Source: Streptomyces hoynatensis (GTDB lineage Bacteria; Actinomycetota; Actinomycetes; Streptomycetales; Streptomycetaceae). Taken from it: a DNA stretch of 64,000 bases. Numbering within the stretch: the first letter of the stretch is position 1; each line of letters opens with the position of its first letter. The DNA is taken from positions 202,802-266,801 of the forward strand of contig NZ_RBAL01000009.1 in assembly GCF_003626535.1 (NCBI RefSeq), in the 5' to 3' direction. Of the stretch, positions 1 to 7,427 are shown piece after piece. The position numbers and the translations under genes are program-made. The notes below the pieces were generated by a model, which made no database searches, had not been told where the DNA came from, and worked only from the letters and a program-made list of their open reading frames with translations.

Positions 1-575
1 GCGGGCGGGAGGGTGACGGCGGACTCGGTGCGGTACGCGTCCCCGTCCGGGCCGCGCAGCGTGGTGCCCGCGGGGAACGTCCGCCCCCGGTCGGGGTCCT
101 CGTTCTTCAGCAGCATCGGGCCGCCCGCGTGGGTGACGGCGTCGCCGAGCACCTCGTAGCGCGCCGTGCCGCCGGCCACCAGGAGGTTGCCGTCGGGCAG
201 GGCGGCGTGGCCCGAGCAGAAGAGGTCCTCGGGGGTGGGGATCTTCTTGAAGGTGTTCTTCTCCGGGTCCCAGAGCACGGATGCGAAGGTGCCCGCGTCG
301 AACTGCTCCCGGTCGTTCCCCGAGCCGGCGACCAGGAGCACCTTCCCGGTGTGCAGGAGCGCGGCGTGGATGGAGTTGACCCGGAACTCCTCGGGCACGT
401 CGACCAGTTCCCAGGAGCCGTAGCGCGCCTGGTACGCGGGGCGTGAGATGCGGTACTCGTGCAGCCGCTCGGTGGCGAAGCTCAGGGCGGCGGGCATGTT
501 CAGGCCGGCGAGCAGCAGGGCGGCGCCGGTGCCGAGGACGGTCTTCTTCAGGCGGTTGCCCGGGCGGTAGGTCAT
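1..575 (-). CDS. glxA: Radical copper oxidase GlxA (galactose oxidase-like), 3' end outside window
   Basis: The first 191 codons of a galactose oxidase/kelch-type protein are present; the rest lies beyond the left edge. An N-terminal hydrophobic segment (about residues 11-32) after basic residues suggests a signal or membrane anchor. A kelch-like blade follows. Cys120 in the context DLFCSGHA, just before LPDGNLLVAGG, is positioned like the cysteine of the Tyr-Cys radical cofactor of this family; the tyrosine and copper ligands would lie outside the window. The ATG overlaps the cslA stop (ATGA), so the two are translationally coupled. In Streptomyces, GlxA works outside the membrane with CslA to deposit a beta-glycan at hyphal tips. 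Identity rests on motif and neighbour together. Confidence 0.9.
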   Translation of the reverse strand, partial: MTYRPGNRLKKTVLGTGAALLLAGLNMPAALSFATERLHEYRISRPAYQARYGSWELVDVPEEFRVNSIHAALLHTGKVLLVAGSGNDREQFDAGTFASVLWDPEKNTFKKIPTPEDLFCSGHAALPDGNLLVAGGTARYEVLGDAVTHAGGPMLLKNEDPDRGRTFPAGTTLRGPDGDAYRTESAVTLPP

Positions 576-2455
576 GGTCGGCTCCCACTCGTCACGGCCA
601 TCTCGGGCCTGGCCTCGGGGTGCGGTTCCGTCTCGCCCGCGGGCGCGGGCGGGTGGGTTCTCCGGCGGGTCCGGGCGGGCGCCCCCCGCAGGCCCGCGCG
701 CCTGGTGGTGAGGGACCAGACGCCGGGCGGGCCGAGGCAGACGGCGAGGGCGAGCAGCGCCCAGGTGCGCATGGCCGCGTGGGTGTGGCCGAGCGGCAGG
801 GAGGCGAGGAGCGCGGCCCCGAGCAGCGCCGCCCAGTACAGGTGCAGCCGGAAGGTGGCGGGCCGGTCCCGGCTGGCGGCCCCGCCCTTGGGGGTGACGA
901 CGAAGCCGCTGCCCCGGCGCAGCAGCGCGTCCAGCAGCGACCTGGCGTACAGGGGCGCGGAGAGGGCGGACATCACCATGCCGGCGGCGCCCGAGGAGCC
1001 GGCGGGCTCGTGCGGGGAGACGTTGTGCCGGCGGTTCCAGACGTACAGGCCGATCTGGAGGGCGGCGACGTCGCTGTAGAGCATCATCCACACGGAGGAG
1101 GAGACCTGGGTGCCCGAGGCGCCGAGCAGCAGGTAGAGGGCGCAGCCGAGGGCCCCGAGGGTCCAGGTGAGGGCCGCCATGGGGTAAAAGGCCAGCATCA
1201 GCGAGTAGTTGAGGAGCGGCCCGGGGGCGTGGCCGCGGGGCCCGCGGCCGTACTGGCGCAGGATCGTCTCGTAGGTGCCGCGGGACCAGCGCAGTTGCTG
1301 GGAGAAGAAGTCGGTCCAGGTGGAGGGGCCCTCGCCGACGGCGAGCACGTCGGGGGTGTAGACCGAGCGCCAGCGGTTGCCGGTGGCCGGGTTGACCCTG
1401 CGGTGCAGTTCGAAGCCGGTGGCCATGTCCTCGGTCACCGAGTCGCGCAGCCCGCCGATGTCCAGGACGGCGCGGACGCGGACGGCGTTGTTGGTGCCGA
1501 CGAACATCGGGGAGCCGTAGCGGTTGCCCGCCCGCTGGATCAGGGCGTGGAAGAGGAACTGCTGGCTCTCGGCCGCCTTGGTGACCGGGGCCTCGTAGTT
1601 GCCGTAGACCTGCGGGCCGACCACGAAGGCGACGTCGGGGTCGCGGAAGTAGCCGAGCATCCTGGTGAGGAAGTCGGGCAGCGGCGCGTGGTCGGTGTCG
1701 ACGGAGGCGAAGAAGTCGTACTCCTCGCCGTGCGCCGCCAGCCAGGCGTTGTAGTTGCCGTGCTTGGTGCGCGCCCGGTGCGGGCCGCTCGGCTGGTTCC
1801 AGCGGGCGATCCCCTTGCGGCTGAAGTGGTGCACGCCGAGTTCGGCGCACAGCCGGCGGGCCGCGGGATCGTCGCCCTCGTCGAGCAGCCAGACGTCGAG
1901 CGGCCCCGGGTGGGTCAGCCGGGTGGCGGCCCGCAGGGTGGCCTCGACGGTGGCCAGGGGCTCCCGGCCGGGCACGAAGGTGGTGAGGAAGGCGACCCTG
2001 GTGCCCGGCTCGGGGACCACCGGGACCGGGTCCCTGGCGACGAGGGTGGCGTGCGCCATGGAGACGATGTTGACCAGCCGGAACAGCTCGACGAGCCCGA
2101 TGCAGACGAGCATCGTCACGTCGGCGGCGAGCAGCCAGCCGGGCGCGTGGTCGCGGGTGGCGCGGTGGCTCGGCCATATCAGCCACAGCATCAGGACGGC
2201 GGACAGCAGCGGGCCGAGCAGCATCAGCAGCAACGCCCGCAGGCGGTGCGGCTCCTGCGAGAGCAGGCTGCGGTACCGCACGCGGTAGCCGGGCTCCGGC
2301 TCGGCGAGGGGCCCGGCGAGGCAGCTGTAGGCCGCGTAGTCGTAGCCCCCGGGGGCCACGCGGCCCTCGCGGCCGCCTTCGCCACCGGGCTCCGCTTCCT
2401 CCGCTTCCTCCGCTTCCTCGCCGTCGCCGAGGTGCTGGGTCCGCTGGAGCAGCAC
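572..2455 (-). CDS. cslA: Cellulose synthase-like family 2 glycosyltransferase CslA
   Basis: Predicted membrane glycosyltransferase of 627 residues that makes a beta-linked tip polysaccharide from a UDP-sugar. Two N-terminal membrane helices precede a GT2 domain with the substrate-binding DTDHAP motif, the catalytic-base TED motif (VTEDMATG) and the processive-synthase QQLRW motif; several helices follow, ending in a basic, Pro-rich tail. The open frame extends further upstream with an Arg-rich stretch unlike the family. I chose GTG at 2455 because GAGGAGGG sits four bases before it. The 3' end overlaps glxA by four bases. The pairing with glxA is the known Streptomyces cslA-glxA arrangement, so the product is likely the apical glycan needed for aerial growth. 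Confidence 0.9.
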   Translation of the reverse strand: MLLQRTQHLGDGEEAEEAEEAEPGGEGGREGRVAPGGYDYAAYSCLAGPLAEPEPGYRVRYRSLLSQEPHRLRALLLMLLGPLLSAVLMLWLIWPSHRATRDHAPGWLLAADVTMLVCIGLVELFRLVNIVSMAHATLVARDPVPVVPEPGTRVAFLTTFVPGREPLATVEATLRAATRLTHPGPLDVWLLDEGDDPAARRLCAELGVHHFSRKGIARWNQPSGPHRARTKHGNYNAWLAAHGEEYDFFASVDTDHAPLPDFLTRMLGYFRDPDVAFVVGPQVYGNYEAPVTKAAESQQFLFHALIQRAGNRYGSPMFVGTNNAVRVRAVLDIGGLRDSVTEDMATGFELHRRVNPATGNRWRSVYTPDVLAVGEGPSTWTDFFSQQLRWSRGTYETILRQYGRGPRGHAPGPLLNYSLMLAFYPMAALTWTLGALGCALYLLLGASGTQVSSSVWMMLYSDVAALQIGLYVWNRRHNVSPHEPAGSSGAAGMVMSALSAPLYARSLLDALLRRGSGFVVTPKGGAASRDRPATFRLHLYWAALLGAALLASLPLGHTHAAMRTWALLALAVCLGPPGVWSLTTRRAGLRGAPARTRRRTHPPAPAGETEPHPEARPEMAVTSGSRP

Positions 2456-2750
2456 AATTCCCTCCTCGCATCGACACGTTCCGCGCTGCGCCGCGCCTGC
2501 CGCACAACGCCGCAAACGCCGCGGGCACCGCATGCGCCGGGAACGCCGAGGGCGGCGAACACAGCGGGAATCAGCGGAGACTGCGGGGATTGCGCACGTC
2601 GCGGGCATCGCGAGCGCCGCGCACACCGGAAACAACCCGGCATATCGGGATGCAGCCGGGCACGTCGGGAATACCGATACCCCAACTCAATGCCGGGCTC
2701 CGGACGGTGTCGAGCCGAAGCGGGCCGCGCGGGTTACGGGCGGGAGGGGC

Positions 2751-3095
2751 TCAGGCGTTGACGATGCCCTCGCGGCGCGCCCTGGCGGCGATGACCGCGT
2801 CGTCCTGGGCCCGGCGCAGCCGCCGCTCGGCGAAGAAGCCGCCGGTGGGCAGGACGGACATCAGCAGGTACCAGGCGGCGCTCCGCAGCGGCCACTTGGC
2901 GCGGTTCCAGGCGTCGGCCCAGAAGAGCACGTAGAGGATGAACAGCAGCCCGTGCACCGCGCCCATCACGGGCACCGCGTCGAAGTCGGTGGTCCGCTTG
3001 AGGACCGAGCACACCAGCAGGACGAGGAAGGAGACCGCCTCGGGGGCGGACACCAGCCGGAGGCGGCGCAGGGCGCCTGCGGTCTTGAGATCCAT
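2751..3095 (-). CDS. DUF3817-family small integral membrane protein
   Basis: A 114-residue protein with three likely membrane segments (about residues 20-35, 44-62 and 72-88) and a basic C-terminal tail. The pattern, with a charged break KRTTDFD after helix one and an HGLLF motif in helix two, fits the DUF3817 family, often found beside MarR-type regulators in actinomycetes. Function is unknown. It is divergent from the MarR gene at 3300, so it may be that regulator's target. About 295 bases separate it from the cslA start; I see no gene there, only GC-rich sequence carrying the untranslated upstream part of the cslA frame. Confidence 0.8.
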   Translation of the reverse strand: MDLKTAGALRRLRLVSAPEAVSFLVLLVCSVLKRTTDFDAVPVMGAVHGLLFILYVLFWADAWNRAKWPLRSAAWYLLMSVLPTGGFFAERRLRRAQDDAVIAARARREGIVNA

Positions 3096-3174
3096 CGGAA
3101 AGCCGCTTTCGTGAGCCGTGGGAGGAACGGGACGCAGGCGGCCCGCGGGGGCGGGCCGCCGGACGTATGCGAGG

Positions 3175-3192
3175 TATCGAGATATCGGGATA
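3175..3192. promoter_or_regulatory. Candidate MarR operator (imperfect palindrome TATC-GA-GATATC-GG-GATA)
   Basis: An 18-base, 14/18 symmetric palindrome centred on GATATC lies in the 204-base gap between the divergent DUF3817 and MarR genes. It is AT-rich against a very GC-rich background. MarR dimers typically bind palindromes of this size in such divergent gaps. Binding by the neighbouring regulator is an inference. Confidence 0.4.
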
Positions 3193-3299
3193 TACCGCCT
3201 GTGCCCCCGACATGTGAAAGAAAGCACAAGCACTCCCATTGTGGCAGCCCCCGAGGCGAGCGCCCGGGCCGGGTCGGTGGCGTTGGTTACAGTGCACCC

Positions 3300-3776
3300 A
3301 TGGACACCGAGACCGGCACCCGTTGGCTGACCGAGGCGGAGCAGTGCGCCTGGCGTACCCATCTGGAGGTCTCCCGGATGCTCATGAACCAGCTGGAGCG
3401 GGACCTGCAGCCGTTCGGCCTGACCATGAACGACTACGAGATCCTGGTGAACCTCTCGGAGTCGGAGGGCCACCGGATGCGGATGAGCGACCTGGCCGCC
3501 GCCACGCTCCAGTCCAAGAGCCGGCTGTCCCACCAGATCACCCGCATGGAACGGGCCGGCCTGGTGCGCCGGGAGAACTGCGACTCCGACAAGCGCGGCC
3601 TGTTCGCCGTCCTCACCGAGCACGGCTGGGACACCATGCGCCGGGTGGCCCCGCACCACGTCGAGTCGGTGCGCCGCCACTTCCTCGACCTGCTCGCGCC
3701 GGAGGACCTCGCGGCGCTGCGCCGCTCCCTGGCCCCGGTCGCCGAGCACCTGCACGCGCACCGCGGCCGCCCCTGA
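3300..3776 (+). CDS. MarR-family transcriptional regulator
   Basis: A 158-residue winged-helix regulator. The MarR core is clear: a dimerisation helix (about residues 15-40), the helix-turn-helix around RMSDLAAATLQSKSRLSHQITRM-like positions 60-85, and the wing containing the conserved D-x-R-G signature (CDSDKRG). The N-terminal WLTEAEQ-AWR start is typical of the actinobacterial PadR/MarR-like subgroup. A -10-like TACAGT lies eight bases before the ATG with no Shine-Dalgarno, so the mRNA may be leaderless. It is divergent from the DUF3817 gene and a palindrome sits between them, which suggests autoregulation plus control of that neighbour. The ligand cannot be deduced. Confidence 0.9.
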   Translation: MDTETGTRWLTEAEQCAWRTHLEVSRMLMNQLERDLQPFGLTMNDYEILVNLSESEGHRMRMSDLAAATLQSKSRLSHQITRMERAGLVRRENCDSDKRGLFAVLTEHGWDTMRRVAPHHVESVRRHFLDLLAPEDLAALRRSLAPVAEHLHAHRGRP

Positions 3777-3921
3777 CGGGGGCCCCTCCCCCGCCCCTGC
3801 CGCCCCCGGCCCCTCACCGCCCTTCCTCCGCTTTCGGCCCGCGCCCCCTCCCGCCCCCTCGCCGGGGGCGAACGCGGGGGCTCTCGCGCGCCGCAGCGCT
3901 CATACCTATACACTCGACGAC

Positions 3922-4371
3922 ATGTTTATAGAGGAACGTGCGCCGGACGACCCCGGTCTGGCCGGCCTGCTGGAGGCGGCCATGGCGGAGCTGGTCGCCA
4001 GGTACGGGCCCAACAGGACCCCGGTGCGGCCGGGGGCCCGTTACCTCGTCGCCGTGGCCGACGGGCGCCCGGCGGCCTGCGGTGCGGTGCAGCCGACCGA
4101 GGAACCCGGCACCGGCGAGGTCAAGCGCATGTACGTCGCCCCGTGGGCGCGCCGCCGCGGACTGGCCAGGTCGCTGCTGAAGGAGCTGGAGCGGCTGGCC
4201 GCCGACGAGCTCGGCCTGCGCAGGGTGCGCCTGGCCACCGGGGTGCTCCAGCCCGAGGCGATCGCCCTCTACGACACCTCGGGGTACCTCCGCACCCCGC
4301 CGTTCGGCAGGTACGCGGCCGAGGGCCACGCGCTGTGCTACGCCAAGGAGCTGGCCGCGCAGGCGGCCTGA
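3922..4371 (+). CDS. GNAT-family N-acetyltransferase
   Basis: A 149-residue single GNAT domain. The acetyl-CoA-binding motif A is visible in the middle (KRMYVAPWARRRGLARSLL), followed by the C-terminal motif ALYDTSGYLRTPPFG, typical of small metabolite or antibiotic acetyltransferases. The substrate cannot be inferred. An AT-rich patch with TATACA lies just upstream, while the 140 bases before that are low-complexity C-rich sequence. It converges with meaB, separated by about 150 GC-rich bases in which I see no gene. Confidence 0.9.
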   Translation: MFIEERAPDDPGLAGLLEAAMAELVARYGPNRTPVRPGARYLVAVADGRPAACGAVQPTEEPGTGEVKRMYVAPWARRRGLARSLLKELERLAADELGLRRVRLATGVLQPEAIALYDTSGYLRTPPFGRYAAEGHALCYAKELAAQAA

Positions 4372-4524
4372 GGCGCCCGCCGCCCGGGGCAACGCCCGCG
4401 CCCGGTGCCCGTTGACGCCGCCCGCTAACCGCCGCCCGCGAACCGCGCCGCCGCCGGCCCGGGACGGCGGGCCGCACGGCCTTCCCCGCGCCGCGCGCCG
4501 CCCGGGGCCGAAACCCGGCGGGCC

Positions 4525-5487
4525 TCAGCCGCCCGTGACCGCCGCGACCAGCCGGTCCGCCGCGCCGTAGGGGTCGAGCCCGCCGCGGGCCACCTCCCCG
4601 GCCAGCGCCGTGAGGCGCCGGTCGCCGTGCAGCGCGGCGATCCGGCCGCGCAGGGCCGTGAGGGCGATCGTCTCCACCTCGCGCGCGGCCCGGCGCAGGC
4701 GGCGCGCGGCAAGCTCGCCGCGTTCCTCCAGCCAGGCCCGGTGCCGGCCGAGCGCCTCGACCACCTCGTCGATGCCCTCGCCGCGGACCGCGACCGCGCC
4801 GACCACCGCGGGCCGCCAGTCCCCGGCGGAGCGGGGGGCGCCGAGGCCGAGCATGTGGTTCAGCTCGCGGAGCGTGTCCGAAGCGCCCTCCCGGTCCGCC
4901 TTGTTGACCACGAAGACGTCCCCGATCTCCAGGATTCCGGCCTTGGCCGCCTGGATGCCGTCTCCCATGCCGGGCGCGACCAGCACGACGGTGCTGTCGG
5001 CCTGCGCCGCGACGTCCACCTCGGACTGGCCCACGCCCACCGTCTCCACGAGCACCACGTCGCAGCCGGCCGCGTCGAGCACCCGCACCGCCTGCGGCGC
5101 CGCCCAGGCCAGGCCGCCCAGGTGCCCCCGGCTGGCCATCGAGCGGATGTAGACGCCCGGGTCCCCGGCGTGCTCCGCCATCCGCACCCGGTCCCCGAGC
5201 AGCGCCCCGCCGGAGAACGGCGAGGAGGGGTCGACCGCCAGCACGCCGACCCGCCTGCCCGCCCTGCGGTACGCGCCGACCAGCGCCGAGGTCGCCGTGG
5301 ACTTGCCCACCCCGGGCGGGCCCGTCAGGCCGATCACGTACGCGTGCCCGGTGTGGGGGGCCAGGGCCGCCATCGTCTCGCGCAGCAGCGGCGAGGCGTT
5401 CTCCACCAGGGAGATCAGCCTCGCCACCGCCCGCGGGCGTCCGGCCCTGGCCTGGGCGACCAACGCGGGAACGTCCACCGTCGCCAA
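4525..5487 (-). CDS. meaB: Methylmalonyl-CoA mutase-associated GTPase MeaB
   Basis: A 320-residue G3E-family P-loop GTPase that gates adenosylcobalamin delivery to, and protects, methylmalonyl-CoA mutase. Walker A is TGPPGVGKS at residues 55-63; further motifs are the VDPSSPFSGGALLGDR switch segment, the ETVGVGQSE G3 region, and NKAD as the guanine-specificity motif. Length and motif order match MeaB/ArgK. The gene lies 24 bases after the thiolase stop on the same strand and close to mce, which makes the methylmalonyl-CoA substrate epimer. The mutase itself is not in this window. The PduO adenosyltransferase at 26 kb would make its cofactor. Confidence 0.95.
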   Translation of the reverse strand: MATVDVPALVAQARAGRPRAVARLISLVENASPLLRETMAALAPHTGHAYVIGLTGPPGVGKSTATSALVGAYRRAGRRVGVLAVDPSSPFSGGALLGDRVRMAEHAGDPGVYIRSMASRGHLGGLAWAAPQAVRVLDAAGCDVVLVETVGVGQSEVDVAAQADSTVVLVAPGMGDGIQAAKAGILEIGDVFVVNKADREGASDTLRELNHMLGLGAPRSAGDWRPAVVGAVAVRGEGIDEVVEALGRHRAWLEERGELAARRLRRAAREVETIALTALRGRIAALHGDRRLTALAGEVARGGLDPYGAADRLVAAVTGG

Positions 5488-5511
5488 GCCGTGTCCTTTC
5501 CCCGGGGCCGG

Positions 5512-6720
5512 TCAGGACCGCGGCACGCGCAGGATCAGGGCGTCGCCCTGCCCGCCGCCACCGCACAGGCCGGCCGCCCCGATGCCACCGCCGCGCCGCC
5601 GCAGCTCCAGGGCCAGGTGCAGCGCGAGCCGCGCCCCCGACATGCCGATGGGGTGGCCGAGCGCGATGGCACCTCCGTTCACATTCACCTTTTCGAGCGA
5701 AACGCCGAGTTCCTTCATTGACTGGACGACGACGGAGGCGAACGCCTCGTTGATCTCGATCAGGTCCAGGTCCGCCACGGTGAGCCCGGCCTTGTCCAGC
5801 GCGTGCGCGATCGCGCGGGCCGGCTGGGACTGGAGGGAGTTGTCCGGCCCGGCGACGTTGCCGTGCGGGCCGATCTCGGCCAGCCAGGACAGGCCGAGCT
5901 CCTCGGCCTTCGCGCGGGACATCACCACGACGGCCGCCGCACCGTCGGAGATCTGCGAGGAGCTGCCCGCGGTGATCGTGCCGTCCGCGCTGAAGGCCGG
6001 GCGCAGCCGCGCCAGGGACTCCTCCGTGGTGTCCGGCCTGATGCCCTCGTCCTGCGAGAAGACGAGCGGCTCGCCCTTCCGCTGCGGCACGGAGACCGGG
6101 ACGATCTCCTCGTCGAACAGCCCGTTCTTGCGCGCCGCCGCGGCCCGCTGGTGCGAGGCGGCGGCCACCGCGTCCTGCTCGGCGCGGGTGATGCCGAGGC
6201 GGGCGTTGTGCCGCTCGGTCGACTCGCCCATCGCGATGCCCTCGAAGGGGTCGGTGAGGCCGTCGTGCGCCATCGCGTCGAGCATCTGGACGGCGCCGTA
6301 CTTGTAGCCGCTGCGGGACTTGGGCAGCAGGTGGGGCGCGCCGGTCATCGACTCCTGGCCGCCGGCCACGACCACGTCGAACTCGCCCGCCCGGATCAGC
6401 TGGTCGGCCAGCGCGATGGCGTCGAGCCCGGAGAGGCACACCTTGTTCACCGTGAGGGCGGGCACCGTCATGGGAATCCCCGCCCGCACGGCGGCCTGCC
6501 TGGCCGGGATCTGCCCGGCACCCGCCTGGAGGACCTGGCCCACGATCACGTACTCGACCTGCTCGCCGGTGATCCCGGCCCGCTCCAGGGCGGCCTTGAT
6601 CGCGATCCCGCCCAGCTCGACGCTTGTGAAGGTCTTAAGGGAACCTAGGAGCCGCCCCATCGGAGTGCGAGCGCCTGCGACGATCACCGAACCTGTTCTG
6701 GCCGCATTTGTCGTGGTCAT
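5512..6720 (-). CDS. Acetyl-CoA C-acetyltransferase (thiolase)
   Basis: A 402-residue thiolase that condenses or cleaves acyl-CoAs. The acylated nucleophilic cysteine is in NKVCLSG (near residue 93), the first histidine in GHPIGMSGAR, and the second catalytic cysteine in the C-terminal GLCGGGGQGDAL. Full length with all catalytic residues. A good ribosome site (GAGGAGAGG) precedes the ATG. It is the first gene of a two-gene unit with meaB and is divergent from mce across a 135-base gap. Such thiolases feed acetoacetyl-CoA to the ethylmalonyl-CoA or mevalonate/PHB-type routes; which one applies here is not shown by the sequence. Confidence 0.92.
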   Translation of the reverse strand: MTTTNAARTGSVIVAGARTPMGRLLGSLKTFTSVELGGIAIKAALERAGITGEQVEYVIVGQVLQAGAGQIPARQAAVRAGIPMTVPALTVNKVCLSGLDAIALADQLIRAGEFDVVVAGGQESMTGAPHLLPKSRSGYKYGAVQMLDAMAHDGLTDPFEGIAMGESTERHNARLGITRAEQDAVAAASHQRAAAARKNGLFDEEIVPVSVPQRKGEPLVFSQDEGIRPDTTEESLARLRPAFSADGTITAGSSSQISDGAAAVVVMSRAKAEELGLSWLAEIGPHGNVAGPDNSLQSQPARAIAHALDKAGLTVADLDLIEINEAFASVVVQSMKELGVSLEKVNVNGGAIALGHPIGMSGARLALHLALELRRRGGGIGAAGLCGGGGQGDALILRVPRS

Positions 6721-6855
6721 GGGCCTCTCCTCGGGAGATTCAGGAGTAAACGCTGGTTCACGCCAATGTACTGAGCGTGACGCAGCCGGTCAGCCGGGCG
6801 TCCATGTGACACCCGGCACGTTGCCAGGGTCCGCCAATGCCGCTGCACTGGTGGA

Positions 6856-7308
6856 ATGTTGACGCGCATCGATCACATCGGGATCGCCTGTTTCGATCTA
6901 GAGGCCACCGCCGAGTTCTACCGCGACACCTATGGTTTCGAGGTCTTTCACTCGGAAGTGAACGAGGAGCAGGGCGTGCGGGAGGCCATGCTGCGGATCA
7001 ACGGCACCGACGACGGCGCCGCCTCCTGGCTCCAGCTCGTCCAGCCCATCCGCGAGGACTCCCCGGTCGCCAAGTGGCTGGCGAAGAACGGCGAGGGGGT
7101 GCACCACATCGCCTTCGGCACCGCCGACGTGGACGCCGACTCCGAGGCCATCCGCGACAAGGGCATCCGGGTGCTCTACGAGCAGCCGCGCCGCGGCTCG
7201 ATGGGCTCGCGCATCACGTTCCTGCATCCCAAGGACTGCCACGGCGTGCTGACGGAAATCGTCACCGCGGCCCCCGCCCCGGCATCAGGAGACCCCTCGG
7301 GCCACTGA
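6856..7308 (+). CDS. mce: Methylmalonyl-CoA epimerase
   Basis: A 150-residue glyoxalase/vicinal-oxygen-chelate fold enzyme that interconverts (R)- and (S)-methylmalonyl-CoA. The metal-ligand pattern is visible: His in RIDHIG near the N-terminus, His in GEGVHHIAF, and Glu in the C-terminal GVLTEIV. Length and motif order match Streptomyces epimerases. It is divergent from the thiolase-meaB pair, so the three form one propionate/methylmalonate locus. A hairpin terminator follows directly. Confidence 0.94.
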   Translation: MLTRIDHIGIACFDLEATAEFYRDTYGFEVFHSEVNEEQGVREAMLRINGTDDGAASWLQLVQPIREDSPVAKWLAKNGEGVHHIAFGTADVDADSEAIRDKGIRVLYEQPRRGSMGSRITFLHPKDCHGVLTEIVTAAPAPASGDPSGH

Positions 7309-7315
7309 CGCAAGC

Positions 7316-7348
7316 TGCCCCGGCCGGTAGAGTGGCCCAGCCGGGGCA
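7316..7348 (+). terminator. Hairpin terminator after mce
   Basis: A nine-base perfect stem (TGCCCCGGC with GCCGGGGCA) and a 15-base loop begin eight bases after the mce stop. There is no T-run, which is usual in high-GC actinomycetes. Confidence 0.6.
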
Positions 7349-7427
7349 ACGAGCTTTCTCCACGTCCCGCGTTCGGCCGATGACCGGATCAGCTTTTCCA
7401 CGACCAGGGGACGGATGGGACCGCGCA

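Noticed and set aside
2456..2635. N-terminal extension of CslA up to 2635
   Set aside because: Arg/Cys-rich sequence unlike the family; the GTG at 2455 has a near-perfect ribosome site.
4121..6439. 772-codon frame antisense or shifted in the meaB-thiolase region
   Set aside because: It runs over two well-motivated genes in another frame of the same strand and has Arg/Gly/Ala shadow composition.
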